NCBI GenBank assembly: GCA_949035555.1
Contig: CAROLD010000001.1
Location: 1 to 64,000, forward strand
From: an uncultured bacterium
GTDB taxonomy: Bacteria > Cyanobacteriota > Vampirovibrionia > Gastranaerophilales > Gastranaerophilaceae
DNA: 64,000 nucleotides
Direction: 5' to 3'
In this document: positions 27,605 through 38,800 of the stretch, piece after piece
How the letters are laid out: each line of letters opens with the position of its first letter
Position numbering within the stretch: position 1 is the first letter of the stretch
Translations under genes and position numbers: made by a program
Notes under the pieces: model-generated
What the model saw: only the letters and a program-made list of their open reading frames with translations
What the model was told of the DNA's origin: nothing
Databases searched by the model: none

Positions 27605-27819
27605 TTGCCCAAAATAATCAAACCATTTGACCCAAGCAAAAAAAGCCGAAAGATTAGGCTATTATTCAAAAAATAAGATTTGCCCAAAATAATCATACCA
27701 TCTGCCCTGAGTAGAAAAAGAGTAAAGTGAGTAATTTCAGTTCACATGGTTTGATTATTTCCTACCCACGAAACTCGCTCACAAAGCCGATTGCCCGAAA
27801 TAATCGCACCATCTGCCCC
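27605..27819 (+). repeat. Three direct copies plus one inverted copy of a 28-bp site near the Mu-like transposase
   Basis: Direct copies at 27605-27633, 27680-27707 and 27791-27819 share TTGCCCRAAATAATC and ACCATYTG cores; 27745-27760 holds the same core inverted. Mu-type elements have several transposase and repressor binding sites at the left end, upstream of the early genes, which is exactly where these lie. Otherwise the 400-bp stretch 27445-27843 contains no gene I can support. Confidence 0.6.
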
Positions 27820-27843
27820 AGTCAGTTTACTCAGTTCGTTACA

Positions 27844-27937
27844 CCGACTTTTTTGTAAAAAATTCCGACTAAAATTTCAAAAGCCCGGTACCAAATTTCG
27901 CATTTTAACCGCACATTCCTGAAATGTCTGTCTAAAT
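27844..27937 (+). repeat. 94-bp identical direct repeat, right copy
   Basis: Exact copy of 7277-7370 in the same orientation. It ends 64 bp from the 3' end of tRNA-Ser, and its left edge touches the Mu remnant. See the left copy. Confidence 0.9.
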
Positions 27938-27964
27938 ACACATAGATAATACTACCAATATAAC

Positions 27965-27997
27965 AAAAAGCCCAAACCTATAAGGTTTGGGCTTTTT
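27965..27997 (-). terminator. Terminator of tRNA-Ser
   Basis: 15-bp stem (27965-27979 with 27983-27997), ATA loop, T tract on the minus strand; directly after the 3' end of tRNA-Ser. Confidence 0.8.
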
Positions 27998-28000
27998 AAA

Positions 28001-28090
28001 TGGAGGAGGAGGTGGGATTCGAACCCACGGAACGCTCGCACGTTCGACGGTTTTCAAGACCGCTCCGATCAACCGCTCTGGCACTCCTCC
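28001..28090 (-). tRNA. tRNA-Ser (anticodon TGA)
   Basis: Class II cloverleaf: acceptor GGAGGAG/CTCCTCC, long variable arm, T arm GTGGG-TTCGAAT-CCCAC, anticodon loop CTTGAAA giving TGA (reads UCA). The CCA appears encoded at 28001-28003. It marks the right boundary of the accessory island. Confidence 0.95.
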
Positions 28091-28203
28091 GAGCAATCGT
28101 TTCAGATGTATTATTATATTACCAGTTCAATATAAATTGTCAAGAACATATTTTAAATTAATTGTATGATTTCTTTAAAATATCGCTATGCTATTATTTA
28201 CAG

Positions 28204-28722
28204 ATGGAGAAAAAATCTTCTGATATAGCAATTAGAAAAACCTCCACGCTCAAATTGATTGTGCTTAGTGTGGTTACACTTGGTGTATGGTGGTACATCT
28301 GGCTGTGGAAACTTATCACCGATATCAATAATCTTTACCCGCAAAAAGGTAAGCGTATACACAGATATAACTGGTTTTGTATGCTAATCGGACTTGATAT
28401 AATTTCTATCATACTTGATTTAAAAGGCATTAATAAAGAATTTATTATAAATATTGCAGATGTACTATGGGCAATTACTAATCTGCTTTTGACTCTTCAA
28501 TTACTTAAAAATATTGAACGTTATATTAAAGAAAAATTTGATATAGTAATTACCCATAATGTATTTGGATGGCTGGTTTTTGGAAGTTTCTATGTAAACT
28601 ACAAAATTAATCGGTTAAATATAAGTATTCAAAACGGTATAAATCGTAAAATCACACAGATGAAACTTTTTAAAGTTGAGCCGCAAATAATCTCCACTTT
28701 AAAACGAATTTTCAAAAGTTAA
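28204..28722 (+). CDS. DUF4234-like small membrane protein
   Basis: 172 residues from the ATG at 28204 (an ATG at 28162 is in frame but adds an atypical 14-residue extension). A first helix LIVLSVVTLGVWWYIWLWK is typical of DUF4234 (TLGIY/VWxxYW), followed by three more hydrophobic segments (about 50-70, 80-100, 122-137). The C-terminus is basic. No SD is evident. Probably an inner-membrane protein of unknown function; it stands alone, convergent with the GtrA-like gene. Confidence 0.6.
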   Translation: MEKKSSDIAIRKTSTLKLIVLSVVTLGVWWYIWLWKLITDINNLYPQKGKRIHRYNWFCMLIGLDIISIILDLKGINKEFIINIADVLWAITNLLLTLQLLKNIERYIKEKFDIVITHNVFGWLVFGSFYVNYKINRLNISIQNGINRKITQMKLFKVEPQIISTLKRIFKS

Positions 28723-28734
28723 AAAAATAATTTA

Positions 28735-29151
28735 TTATTTGTTATTTTTAAATGCAAAATACTTAAATAAAACATAAGTCACAACAGCAACCATAAATAT
28801 TGAAATAAACTGAGCGGCATAAACATTTTTAATTATATATCGGACCAGAATTTCCAATATAATAACATTAAAAACATAACTCGCTGCCCAGGTTGAACAG
28901 CATTTTAAATATTCTTTCAAATAGTTGCCTTTAGTACAAAAAACAAAAAATTTTTGATTAAAATATGAAAAAACAGAAGACAGAGTCCACTGTAAAATGA
29001 CACAAGCCTGATAATGTTTATCTCCCAGTATATAAAGAGCCAAGACAAAAATTATGTAAGAAATCGCAGCATTAAGGGCACCGATAAAAAGAAAACGAAT
29101 TTTATCAGGGATTTTGCACCAAAGATTATAAATATTATTCAAATTAGTCAT
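28735..29151 (-). CDS. GtrA-family membrane protein
   Basis: 138 residues with four membrane helices: IRFLFIGALNAAISYIIF, ACVILQWTLSSVFSYF with NQKFFVF, then two more helices and a C-terminal VLFKYFAFKNNK. The FLxxGxxNxxxxY start and NQKFFVF after helix 2 are the GtrA signature. GtrA proteins are thought to take part in flipping polyprenyl-linked sugars. No glycosyltransferase is adjacent, so its partner is unknown. Confidence 0.85.
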   Translation of the reverse strand: MTNLNNIYNLWCKIPDKIRFLFIGALNAAISYIIFVLALYILGDKHYQACVILQWTLSSVFSYFNQKFFVFCTKGNYLKEYLKCCSTWAASYVFNVIILEILVRYIIKNVYAAQFISIFMVAVVTYVLFKYFAFKNNK

Positions 29152-29162
29152 AAAATAAGTTT

Positions 29163-29209
29163 AATACAAAAAGGCGGCGGAAGAAAATCTTCCGCCGCCT
29201 TTTTGTATT
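29163..29209 (-). terminator. Strong terminator of the RND efflux operon
   Basis: 22-bp perfect stem (29163-29184 with 29188-29209), AAA loop, GC-rich core flanked by T tracts on both strands. It lies 5 bp beyond the stop of the efflux outer-membrane gene. Confidence 0.9.
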
Positions 29210-29214
29210 AATAT

Positions 29215-30741
29215 TTATAATTCTTTATCAGATTCTTTAATCGGAGCACCAATAACACGTTCTAGTTCTGCGGCATTAACATTATATTGAAGCAGAGTTG
29301 AATAATAATCCAATTGTGCATTCAAATATGTATTTTCAGAATCTTTAAACTCTATCGCGTCTCCTAAACCGACTTGATATCTGCGGAAAGCTTGGTACTG
29401 TTGTTCTTTAGCCTGTTGAAGAGCCAATTTTGAAACAGCTATACTATCGTGAGAATTCATAAGATTTATATATGCACTTTTTACATCAAGATAAACATTT
29501 TGACGTTCCTGCTCATAATCTGCAACATATTTTTTATAAGTTGCATTAGCTTCATCAACCTGTTTTTTCAAACGCATCAAATTCAAATTTGAATATTGAA
29601 GCTGAACCCCTGCCGCATAACCGTAATCAGCGTCTATTTGACGTCCGCCGTATTGATATTGTCCAAAACCGCTGATATCAGGAGTAAAAGAACGTTTTAC
29701 AGAACGAACATTTAATTCTGCGGCATCCATTCTCTTCTTGGCTGCAAGAAGTGACGGACGTGAAGCTTCAGCAGTTTGGATTAAATCTGTAAAATTAACT
29801 TCATATTCTTTGGTATTTAAGCCGTCTTTTAGAACAACTTCCGCCAATTCAGGAATACCTACGGCATTTGCAAGCTGTACTGCAGCCAGTTCAAGTGTAT
29901 TTTTTGCTTTAATCAAATTAAGTTTTGCTTTACCAAGGTTATATTCTGCATAAGTTACGTCAATTTTAGCTTTTTTACCGATATCATAGTATGCTCTTGC
30001 TTGTTTCAACTGCAATTCATAGTCCTGAACCGTTGTTTCATATACTGATTTTTGAATTTTTGCAAATACCATATTATAATATGCAACTTTTACATTATAG
30101 ATTACGTTTTCAATACTTGTTTCAGCATCATAACGGGAAGATTCGTAAGTCCGTTTTGCAGAATCTGCGGATGCTTTTGTTTTACCAAAGTCAAACAGTA
30201 ACATATTCGCGGAAATATTTGGGACATAGTACATATTATACTTTTGCTGAATCATATTAGCAAAATTCCCGCCCATAGTCATAAACATATCATTTCTTGA
30301 ATAACTTACCCCCGCACTCAGGGTCGGAAAATAATTTGCCCAGGCTTGTCCCACACGGGTTTTGTAAATCTCGGCATTGCTGATTGCTGACATAATCGCA
30401 GGATGATGGGTTATTGCAAGCTTAATACAATCAGATAATGTAACTTCACCGTTCATATCAGCATATTCGATACGGCTGTCTATTGTCGGGAATTTTGTTT
30501 CATACATTCCTTCTGCTTCGTGCGATGATTTAACCTTAGTCTTCGCATTGGATTTTAATTTCTTAATTTCCTTTTTATGATTAACTTTAACATTCTTTTC
30601 AGGTTCAATAATCTGAATTTCTTTTTCTTTTTTCGCTGCAAGCATAGCTTCGTCAGGAGCTTTAGACTTCTTTGCATCTGCAAAGTTTGCGCTAAGCGCC
30701 AACACTGAAGCTACCAAAATTGTATTTATAACCTTTTTCAT
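29215..30741 (-). CDS. TolC-family outer-membrane channel of RND efflux pump
   Basis: 508 residues; signal peptide TILVASVLALSANFADA, a Lys-rich linker to about residue 70, then two outer-membrane efflux protein halves (TLSDCIKLAITHHPAI onward; second half from LLAAKKRMDAAEL). It completes a tripartite pump with the two upstream genes and starts 2 bp after the RND gene stop. Last gene of the operon, followed by a strong terminator. Confidence 0.92.
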   Translation of the reverse strand: MKKVINTILVASVLALSANFADAKKSKAPDEAMLAAKKEKEIQIIEPEKNVKVNHKKEIKKLKSNAKTKVKSSHEAEGMYETKFPTIDSRIEYADMNGEVTLSDCIKLAITHHPAIMSAISNAEIYKTRVGQAWANYFPTLSAGVSYSRNDMFMTMGGNFANMIQQKYNMYYVPNISANMLLFDFGKTKASADSAKRTYESSRYDAETSIENVIYNVKVAYYNMVFAKIQKSVYETTVQDYELQLKQARAYYDIGKKAKIDVTYAEYNLGKAKLNLIKAKNTLELAAVQLANAVGIPELAEVVLKDGLNTKEYEVNFTDLIQTAEASRPSLLAAKKRMDAAELNVRSVKRSFTPDISGFGQYQYGGRQIDADYGYAAGVQLQYSNLNLMRLKKQVDEANATYKKYVADYEQERQNVYLDVKSAYINLMNSHDSIAVSKLALQQAKEQQYQAFRRYQVGLGDAIEFKDSENTYLNAQLDYYSTLLQYNVNAAELERVIGAPIKESDKEL

Positions 30742-30743
30742 TC

Positions 30744-33700
30744 TTAAATCTCCAAATCTTTTTCAGTAATTTCTTTTTTCGGGAATTTATCAACGAATTC
30801 CTGAACAAGAACATAAAATGCAGGGGTTAGAACCGCACCTAAGGTACAAGCCGCAACCATACCGCCGAATACTGTAGAACCTACAGAAATTCTTGAGTTA
30901 GCACCTGCGCCTGTTGCAAATATCATCGGTAACACACCGATAATGAATGCCAACTCTGTCATCATAATCGCACGGAAACGAAGTTTTGCCGCTTTGACCG
31001 CCGCTTCTTTTACAGATAAACCATTTTTTTCGTGTTCTTCTTTTGCAAATTCTACAATCAATATTGACTGCTTTGCAGCAAGACCGATAAGAGTAATCAT
31101 ACCGACTTGAGAGTAAATATCAAATGATTGATTAATCATCATCTGGAATATCAGCGCTCCAAGTGCCGCAATTGGTGAAATTAAAAGTACTGCAACCGGA
31201 ATTGTATAACTTTCATATAATGCTACCAGGAACAAATACACGAATACCAGGGCGAAAGAAACAATCATTGCCGTTTGTCCTGAGGCTTCTTTTTCCTGAG
31301 CAGAAGTACCTGACCAGTCAAAAGTCATATCTGAAGGCAATGTATTTTTTGCAACTTCTTCCATAGCAGACATAGCGTCGCCGGAACTCTTACCTGCCGC
31401 TTGCTGCCCAGTAATCTGTACAGATTCATACTGGTTGTATCTTGAAATTGATGCTGTACCAACAGTTTGACGAAGTGTTACGATAGATAATACAGGAACC
31501 TGAACTCCGTTTCTGTTTTTAACATAAATTCCTTCTAAATCAGTTGCTTTATCTCTGAATTTGCTTTCTGCTTGAATTTGTACCTTGAATACACGGCCAT
31601 ATTTGTTAAAATCATTAACGTAGTAGGTACCAAGCATTGAAGATAATGTTGAATACAATTCCTGCAAATCAACATCCTGAGCCAAAGCTTTCGCATAATC
31701 TATATCTAGAATGTACTGAGGTACATTTGCCTGGAATGTTGTATTAACATTCGACAAATTTGGATTTTGATTTGCGGCATTGATCAATTTTCTTGCCCAA
31801 GCTTCCATTTCCTGTGAAGTATATTCACCTTGAGAAAGCATCTGAAATTCAAAACCGCCCATCATACTCATACCGTTAATTGCAGGAGGGGAGAATACAA
31901 TAATTGATGCTTCTTTTGTATTGCCGGCAATTTGTCTGATTTTAGACAGGATAGCAGTATGACGTAAGTCTGTAGATTTACCCTGAACTTTACGGATAAT
32001 CCATTCCACAGGTCCGACTCTTCTATCTGCATAGTCATCAAGCAAAATAATTGAGAATGCTGAGTTAACAGAACCCATACCGCTGAATACTGTTAATCTT
32101 GAGGCATCAACACCATCAATGTGTTTTACCTGCTCAACAAATTTTCTTGCAACAGTCTCGGTTCTTGTAAGCGATGCGCCGTCAGGAAGGGTAATACTTG
32201 CAATTAATACCCCCTGATCTTCATCCGGAATGAAACCTGTTGAGATAAATTTAAAAGCACCCAGAGTTAATACAACTATTATTAAATATGTTGTTATAAC
32301 GAGCTTTTTATCATATACAAACTTTTCAACAAATTCCATATAAAAACCTTCAAGCTTGTCAAACCCTCTATTAAATTTTTCAACAATTCTTGCTGTTCTT
32401 TTGTTTATTCTTTCTTTAATTCTTTCTAAATGGCTTGAGAAAGCATGTTTTGCATCAAAAGGTTTGTCTTCTTGTTTTTTATGTCCCAGAATATGAGAAC
32501 ACATAGCCGGAGACAAAGACAATGCACAGATTGCTGAAATAGCGATAGAAACCGCAATACATACCGCAAACTGTTTATACATAACCCCTGTCATTCCGCC
32601 CATAAAGATAATCGGAACAAATACAGCCATCAGTACCATCGCCATAGCTACCAATGATGCCCCGACTTCTTCCATAGTAAGCTGGGTTGCGATAACTGCT
32701 GATTTACCTTCTTCCATGTGACGTTTTACGTTTTCAATTACAACAATCGCATCGTCAACTACAACCCCGACCGCGAGTACCAAGGCAAACAAAGAAAGCA
32801 GGTTGATAGACATACCTAACGCTTTCAATGCCGCAAATGTACCGATTAACGATACAGGAATTGTTACACAAGGTACTAAGGTTGCCATACCATCGCCTAA
32901 GAACAGGTAAATAATCAATACAACAATAATACCTGTCAGAAGGATTGTAAATTCAACTTCCTTCATAGATTCGTGAATATAATCAGCATCATCTTTAATT
33001 GTAATAATCTTTATACCGTTTGTCATTCTCGCATTCAGTTCATCGACTTTAGCATGAACTGCTTTTGACAGGTTGATAATATTCGCATCAGGCTGTTGTG
33101 AAATCACAATAACTGCAGAAGGTTTACCGTCAACCAAACCTAAGTTTGAATATGACTGCGCACCAAGCTCAACTCTTGCGACATCGCGCATTTTCACATT
33201 TGAGCCGTCCATATTTGAACGGATAATTATATCTTCAAACTCTTTAACATCAACTAATCTGCCTTTTGTTTTCAGGGTTAATTGAAGAGCATTATCATCA
33301 TTTGTCGGCAATGCACCAAGCGCACCTGCGGTAACCTGTGTATTCTGAGCCGCAATAGCCGCACGAACTTCACTTGAGGAAACATTTAAGCCGGCCATCT
33401 TCTGAGGATCAAGCCATATTCTCATTGAATAATCGCCTGCACCGTAAACATTAACGTCGGCAACACCGTCAACACGTTTCAATTCGTCTTTAATATATAT
33501 AGAACCGTAGTTTGTCAAATCTAACTGGTTCCAATTTCCTTTTTCCGGATATAAAGTCAATATTAATGCACCTGAACCTGAAGTTCTGCTGACTGCTGTA
33601 ACCCCTGTTCTTTGTACATCTTCCGGCAATTGTGTCTGTACCTGCTGGATTCTGTTATTTACATTCATCAGGTTAATATTTTTATCTGAACCAACCTTAA

Positions 33701-34001
33701 AGTACATTGTTAACGTATAACTTCCGTCATAAGAGGTTGAACTCATATATGTAAGGTTTTCAACACCGTTTAATTTATTTTCCAGAACGGTTGCTACAGA
33801 AGATTCAATAACCTCTGCTGATGCGCCCATATAATTTGCAGTAACCTGAATTTGCGGCGGTGTTACATCAGGATAACTTTCCTGCTTCAAACCAAGGTAT
33901 GAAATCATACCCACAATAACTATACAGATAGAAATTACCAGCGCAAATCTCGGCTTTCTTATGAAGAAAAACAGTTTGTTTATATCAAATATCTTTTTCA
34001 T
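30744..34001 (-). CDS. acrB-like: RND efflux transporter (AcrB/HAE1 type)
   Basis: 1085 residues, the normal length for HAE1 pumps. TM1 lies at about 17-35, followed by [22 protein letters not shown], then the two periplasmic loops and twelve membrane helices. The proton-relay Asp pair is in [15 protein letters not shown], and the second half begins around residue 545. A cytoplasmic insertion rich in Lys/Arg (about 505-555) precedes TM7. It exports drugs or other amphiphiles with the adaptor and TolC proteins. Start overlaps the adaptor stop by one base (TAATG). Very confident. Confidence 0.96.
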   Translation of the reverse strand: MKKIFDINKLFFFIRKPRFALVISICIVIVGMISYLGLKQESYPDVTPPQIQVTANYMGASAEVIESSVATVLENKLNGVENLTYMSSTSYDGSYTLTMYFKVGSDKNINLMNVNNRIQQVQTQLPEDVQRTGVTAVSRTSGSGALILTLYPEKGNWNQLDLTNYGSIYIKDELKRVDGVADVNVYGAGDYSMRIWLDPQKMAGLNVSSSEVRAAIAAQNTQVTAGALGALPTNDDNALQLTLKTKGRLVDVKEFEDIIIRSNMDGSNVKMRDVARVELGAQSYSNLGLVDGKPSAVIVISQQPDANIINLSKAVHAKVDELNARMTNGIKIITIKDDADYIHESMKEVEFTILLTGIIVVLIIYLFLGDGMATLVPCVTIPVSLIGTFAALKALGMSINLLSLFALVLAVGVVVDDAIVVIENVKRHMEEGKSAVIATQLTMEEVGASLVAMAMVLMAVFVPIIFMGGMTGVMYKQFAVCIAVSIAISAICALSLSPAMCSHILGHKKQEDKPFDAKHAFSSHLERIKERINKRTARIVEKFNRGFDKLEGFYMEFVEKFVYDKKLVITTYLIIVVLTLGAFKFISTGFIPDEDQGVLIASITLPDGASLTRTETVARKFVEQVKHIDGVDASRLTVFSGMGSVNSAFSIILLDDYADRRVGPVEWIIRKVQGKSTDLRHTAILSKIRQIAGNTKEASIIVFSPPAINGMSMMGGFEFQMLSQGEYTSQEMEAWARKLINAANQNPNLSNVNTTFQANVPQYILDIDYAKALAQDVDLQELYSTLSSMLGTYYVNDFNKYGRVFKVQIQAESKFRDKATDLEGIYVKNRNGVQVPVLSIVTLRQTVGTASISRYNQYESVQITGQQAAGKSSGDAMSAMEEVAKNTLPSDMTFDWSGTSAQEKEASGQTAMIVSFALVFVYLFLVALYESYTIPVAVLLISPIAALGALIFQMMINQSFDIYSQVGMITLIGLAAKQSILIVEFAKEEHEKNGLSVKEAAVKAAKLRFRAIMMTELAFIIGVLPMIFATGAGANSRISVGSTVFGGMVAACTLGAVLTPAFYVLVQEFVDKFPKKEITEKDLEI

Positions 34002-35170
34002 TATTTTTTACCTTTATTCTCAAGTTTTTCATACTCTGCAGCAGAAAGAATTTTCAAATTCTGACCTTCAGTTGTGATATTTTGAATACCTGCAACAACA
34101 ACGTCATCCTGCATAGTTAAACCGCTTTCTACAACCCAGTTGCTGTTTATATCATCCGATACCTTAATATCTTTTCTGACAGCTTTACCGTCTTTAACTG
34201 TCCAAACGTAATAACCGCTCATAGCATCGCCTTTTGTGCAGGCTTGCGGAACTGTCATATATGAGACTTTTTGAGGGGCAATAAGTTTTACTCTCATATA
34301 ATCACCCGGAACAAGATATCCGTTAGGGTTAGCAAAAGTTGCTCTCATAGGGATTGAACCGGAATTCATATCAATCTGATTATCCACAAAATCAATTGTT
34401 CCGACCCCGTCATACCATTGCCCGCTTTCAAATTGAATTTTCACCTGAACATCTTTAAACTTATCGCTTGCTTTGATAAGTTTTACAAAATCCTGACTTC
34501 TTAAGCTGAATGAAACATAAACAGGATCAGTACTTGAGATATTTACAAGAGGTCCTGATGTTGCGTTAACATAGTTACCTTCGGTAATTTTAATTTTACC
34601 AATTCTGCCGTCAATTGGAGATTTTATTGTTGTATAGCTTAGATTAACTTTTGCAAGTTCATATTTTTGTCTTGCCGCATCAAGAAGTGCTTTGTTTGAA
34701 TTTCTGCTTGCTAGGCTTGAATCAACATCGGAATGACTGATTAAATCTTCTTTTACAAGTGCGCTTGCCCTATCCAATTCCTGCTGAGCATTTTTCAACA
34801 ATGCTGAATACTGACTCACTGCGGCTTTTGAATTGTTTACTTCAAGCTGGTATTCTTTCGGGTCAATCTGGAAAATTAACTGACCTTTATGTACAAAATC
34901 GCCTTCTTTAAAGTATTTTTTAATCAAAAATCCTGAAACCCTTGCGATAACATCAACCGAATATTTTGCTTCAACTCTGCCTGTTGACTCTGCCTGAATA
35001 AAAACATTCTCGTTATGAGGATTATCAATAACAACCTCTTTTGGCATTCTCATCATTTTCTGCATAATCATTCCGCCGATAAAACCTGCGGTTTTATTAT
35101 ATATAATAGGCACGATAATTATTAACAAAATAAGTATTGCCAGCTGTTTTCTTGTCATTTTGATTTTCAT
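34001..35170 (-). CDS. acrA-like: RND efflux periplasmic adaptor (AcrA type)
   Basis: 389 residues from the ATG at 35170, which has a GGAGAAAAAG SD; the frame stays open upstream to 35359, but that part crosses the operator region and is unlikely to be translated. An N-terminal helix ([15 protein letters not shown]) anchors it. Barrel-sandwich halves [18 protein letters not shown] and [18 protein letters not shown] flank a coiled-coil hairpin. First gene of the adaptor-pump-channel operon; preceded by a perfect palindrome that is the likely MarR operator. Confidence 0.93.
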   Translation of the reverse strand: MKIKMTRKQLAILILLIIIVPIIYNKTAGFIGGMIMQKMMRMPKEVVIDNPHNENVFIQAESTGRVEAKYSVDVIARVSGFLIKKYFKEGDFVHKGQLIFQIDPKEYQLEVNNSKAAVSQYSALLKNAQQELDRASALVKEDLISHSDVDSSLASRNSNKALLDAARQKYELAKVNLSYTTIKSPIDGRIGKIKITEGNYVNATSGPLVNISSTDPVYVSFSLRSQDFVKLIKASDKFKDVQVKIQFESGQWYDGVGTIDFVDNQIDMNSGSIPMRATFANPNGYLVPGDYMRVKLIAPQKVSYMTVPQACTKGDAMSGYYVWTVKDGKAVRKDIKVSDDINSNWVVESGLTMQDDVVVAGIQNITTEGQNLKILSAAEYEKLENKGKK

Positions 35171-35189
35171 ACTTTTTCTCCAATTATGT

Positions 35190-35215
35190 ATTAGGGTAGA
35201 ATTTTCTACCCTAAT
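35190..35215. promoter_or_regulatory. Palindromic operator, probable MarR binding site
   Basis: 12-bp perfect inverted repeat ATTAGGGTAGAA / TTCTACCCTAAT with a 2-bp centre. It sits 20 bp upstream of the adaptor ATG and between the efflux operon and the divergent marR-like gene. MarR-family dimers bind sites of this size; occupancy here would block the efflux promoter. Confidence 0.75.
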
Positions 35216-35308
35216 AATAGAGAAAATAGTCAAGCTTGTCAATAAAACCTTGAATTTATACACCATACATAGTACAATTACAACATACAGGTAGAAAAGG
35301 ATACAGGT

Positions 35309-35785
35309 ATGATAAAAACAGAAAAACCGGTAGAGCTTGATGAATATTTGCCATACCAAATTGATTATACGGCGAATTTCAATAAATCATTCAGAAGAGA
35401 ATTCCAAAACCAATTTATAAGTCCCGACTTAACACCGGATGAAATGGCAATTTTATACTGTATCCATTACAAACCTTTGATTTCTCAATCCGAAATGGCA
35501 AAATTCCTATTTAAAGGCAAAGCTCACGTCGGAAAAATTCTTAACGATATGGAAACTCGAGGACTTATTAAACGAGTTGCGGATACAAGAGATAATATAA
35601 TAATAAAAAGAAATGAAATGACCGAAGAAGGATTAAAAATCTTTGAAAAAGGTTTTAAAGAAGGACTGAAAGTTAAAGAAAAAATGAAACAGGAGTTTAC
35701 AAAAGAGGATATTGAACAATTTATCTCGTACTTGAAACGTTATCAAAAAGTTTTAAATTCTATAGTCGATGTAAAACTTAAATAA
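35309..35785 (+). CDS. MarR-family transcriptional regulator
   Basis: 158 residues: N-terminal dimerisation helix, winged helix-turn-helix at about 50-100 (ISQSEMAKFLFKGKAHVGKILNDME, GLIKRVADTRDN wing, NEMTEEG), then a long C-terminal helix pair. It is divergent from the efflux operon with a perfect palindrome between, so it very likely represses that operon in response to a small ligand. Weak purine-rich SD (AAAAGG). Family call is firm. Confidence 0.9.
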   Translation: MIKTEKPVELDEYLPYQIDYTANFNKSFRREFQNQFISPDLTPDEMAILYCIHYKPLISQSEMAKFLFKGKAHVGKILNDMETRGLIKRVADTRDNIIIKRNEMTEEGLKIFEKGFKEGLKVKEKMKQEFTKEDIEQFISYLKRYQKVLNSIVDVKLK

Positions 35786-35811
35786 AAAAGAGCCATTAAA
35801 AGGCTCTTTTT
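35785..35811. terminator. Bidirectional terminator between marR-like and TPR genes
   Basis: Stem AAAGAGCC/GGCTCTTT (35787-35794 with 35802-35809), 7-nt loop, with A and T tracts on both sides. It serves the two convergent genes. Confidence 0.8.
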
Positions 35812-35813
35812 TA

Positions 35814-38800
35814 TTATTCAATTATTTCAGTTTGGTCAATTTTGTCTTCAACCTTATTTTTTCTTAACCACCAGTGAAACTTTTTCTTTTTTTTCTTTTT
35901 CTTTGATCCTTCACTGTTAATAACTTCGGAAGGCTCAGTAGTATTCACTTTAACCTCTTCAACGGGCGGTGCAGCTTCTGTTTCTTCTGAAATTTGCGGC
36001 TGTTCAAGTTTCTCTTTTTTAGGTTTTATTTCTTTTACAGGTTTTTCTTTTTTAACTTTCACAGGTTTTTCCAGAACTTCTTTTGCAGGTTTTTCAGATG
36101 TTTCAACCGTTACACCAGGAGTTTCGACAGTTTCATTTTCCGCTGCTCCAAAAGTTTCAGCAACTATCGAATGAATTGTCTGTTCAGATTCTGTAAGTTT
36201 TTCTTCTTTTACAGGTTTAACTTCTTTCACTTTAACTTTCTTTTCTCTTATCGGTTTTTCTGCCTGCTCTTTAACCGGTTTTTCTTTTTTAACCTTAATC
36301 GGTTTTTCATTTTCTGTCTTTTGCTTTTTTACTTTTTGTTTTTTAACCTTAGCAGCTTTCGCAGGTTTTTCCGCAGGTGAAACTTCCGTATCATTGGCAT
36401 TTGCTACAGATTCTACATCCTCTGAAGGACGAAGTTCTAAATCCGGCATAACCGCATTTACTTTTTCGTTATTTTTCACCACCGGTGTACCTATTTCCGG
36501 AACAAGAACTATAGGTACAGCAACACTTTCATCTTTTTGATTAGAAACTTTTTCATCATCAGTTTCAGGTAAAATAATTCTTTCATCTTCATCAGACGAC
36601 TTAACACTTTCTATAACTGGAAGCTTTTCTTCTTTAGCTGTTTTCAGCCCTGAAAAATCTTCGGTGATTTTTGTCGGATATTTTATTTCAAACGATTCCA
36701 CAGGCATTTGATGAGGAGCTTTAAACATAAAACTTTGCGGTTCAAGCTCTACCACATCTTCCGGATTTTCAATAACAGGAAGAGGTTTTGATGATGCAAC
36801 ACTAAATTCCTCAGGATTAACTTTCGCATGTTTTTCATTAATTTTTGACTCCAGTTTTGCTTCTTCAGAAGCTTGCACCTGAGGTTCTGATTGTTTAGCC
36901 TGAATATCTTCGGTAATTTGTACGGGCTTTTCTTCATCCTCTTTTGACTCTTTTGAAATTAAAGTTTCTTGCACATTCTCAACTGTCGGTAGTTCAATCG
37001 TTTCCTCCAACGGTGCGGAATTCTCTACAACTTTTTCTTCAGGGGTTTCAATATTTGGCGGAACGATTTCAGCCACTTCACTGTTTTCACATATTGTCTT
37101 ATCTGAAGGAAGAACTTCTTCTACCATTTTTTCTTCTGTTTTTGGCGGGGAAATTAAAACTTCTTCGGATTTTGTTTGCACCGAAACAATTACATTATCT
37201 TTTGCTACTTGTTTTTCTGATGTTGATTTTACTTCGGTTAACAGTGATTGAGAGGCAAGCATTTGCGCTATTGAAGTAGAATTTTCATTAGCAATCATTT
37301 CAGATTGAGGAGTGTGAGCTTTTAACACTGGAACATTTTCTTCTCTTTGTCTTAGTTCCAGCTCTTTGTTTGCAACAATTTTTTCAACATTTTCACCTGA
37401 AAGTTTTAATGAATATTTTTTTGCTGCATAATCATCTATAGCAATCATTTGGTAATAAGGATTGTTATAAACAAAACTTACCCCTAAATCATCAAATGTC
37501 GTCCTTATGTAATCATACTGATTTTCAATATCATCTTCTGTTATACGCAAATTAGCCTGTAAAAGAGATGGAACTGCTCGATATGCGTTCAAGAACTTTT
37601 CATAATCCTCTACGGTAACAGTATCCCCTCTCATAGCTTTTTCATAAGGTTTAAGCACCTGTTCTACACCTGCAAGTTTTGCAATAATAGGGTTTTGATA
37701 AGCACGGGCGATATCTGATTTTGTACCTTGACCTTTTTTATTCAAAATTTGGGCTTTCAAATAATATACATAACTTTCAAGAGTTTTTTCTTTAGGTGAG
37801 ACATAACGAATATCTTCATTATAAATATCGTGAGTATTGTTATATATTTTTCCTAAATCCTCTAATGCTAAATCATAAGACTCTGATTTATATTGAGCTA
37901 AAGCTCTTAAATATAATACAGAATTATAATTTGATACGTGCTTATATAAAAGATTTGTGGAACCTTCAATAACATCAGAATAGTCACCTTTTATATATTG
38001 AGCTATTAATTTATAATAAAGACTATTATAGTCATTAGGCTTCAATTTTATAGCACTGTTAAAATTCTCAATTGAAGAATTTATATTACCAAGCTGTAAC
38101 TCATTCAAACCGTTGTAAAAATAGTACGAATTACAATTAGGATTAAGTTTGATTGCTTTTTTAAAATATTCAATTGAGTTTTTAGCATCACTTACTGAAA
38201 AAGTTTTTTCAGCTCTTGAGTAATAAATTTGTCCAATACCGGCAAGAGCTTCAAAGTCGTAAGAATTTTTTTCCAAAGACTTTTTAAAAGCCCAAATAGC
38301 ATCTTCATCCTGTTCTAATCCTGCTAAGGCAACTCCGTTCAGATAATAACCCATATAATAATCAGGATAAGCTGAAATTATATACTGACTTTTGAAGATT
38401 GAATCTCGAAAGTTTTCTTTTTCAATATCTTCAATAGCGCCGTATAAAAACTTGTCATCGCCCTGCGGATTAAAAACTTTTCCGTATTTTTGCGGACAAT
38501 TTATTTGAGTAATGTCATCTTTTTTAGGCTGAGGCAAATAAATATGAGAATTAAATTCTACAGCTTTTGCATAGGAAACCTCATATGCAGGATTATTTTG
38601 AGCCTTTTGGGCATACATCAATTTTGCATATAAATTACCAAGTTCCGGATTTTGACGCTGATCGTTTTTATCAGCTCCGAGAACTGCCGCAGTTATTACT
38701 TTTGTATTTGTAATAAACTTATCATCTTCAGCTTTTAAATCAACCGCCGTCTGATAATCTTTTTCTGCCAAATCATAACGTCGGAGAGCATAATATGCAT

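Larger units (their letters stand above)
25283..27843 (-). mobile_element. Mu-like prophage remnant
   Basis: Contains, in Mu gene order on the minus strand, pieces of a MuA-type transposase, a D12-type adenine methyltransferase and a gpG-type virion morphogenesis protein, each broken by deletion or frameshift, plus repeated sites at 27605-27819 like Mu end/operator sites. All other phage genes are missing, so the element cannot move by itself. Its outer side adjoins the 94-bp repeat. Confidence 0.75.

Noticed and set aside
7277..27937. The 94-bp repeats as tyrosine-integrase attachment sites in tRNA-Ser
   Set aside because: The right copy stops 64 bp short of the tRNA and no integrase gene is found in the island, so a classic tRNA attachment site is not supported.
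27987..28169. Open frame of 60 codons across tRNA-Ser
   Set aside because: It is simply the complement of the tRNA gene and its flank.
34001..35359. Longer start of the efflux adaptor at 35359
   Set aside because: The extension crosses the operator palindrome and overlaps the divergent marR-like start; ATG 35170 has a good SD and gives a normal N-terminal anchor.
35994..36380. Phe/Arg-rich open frame on the plus strand
   Set aside because: Antisense shadow of the Lys/Glu-rich tail of the TPR protein.
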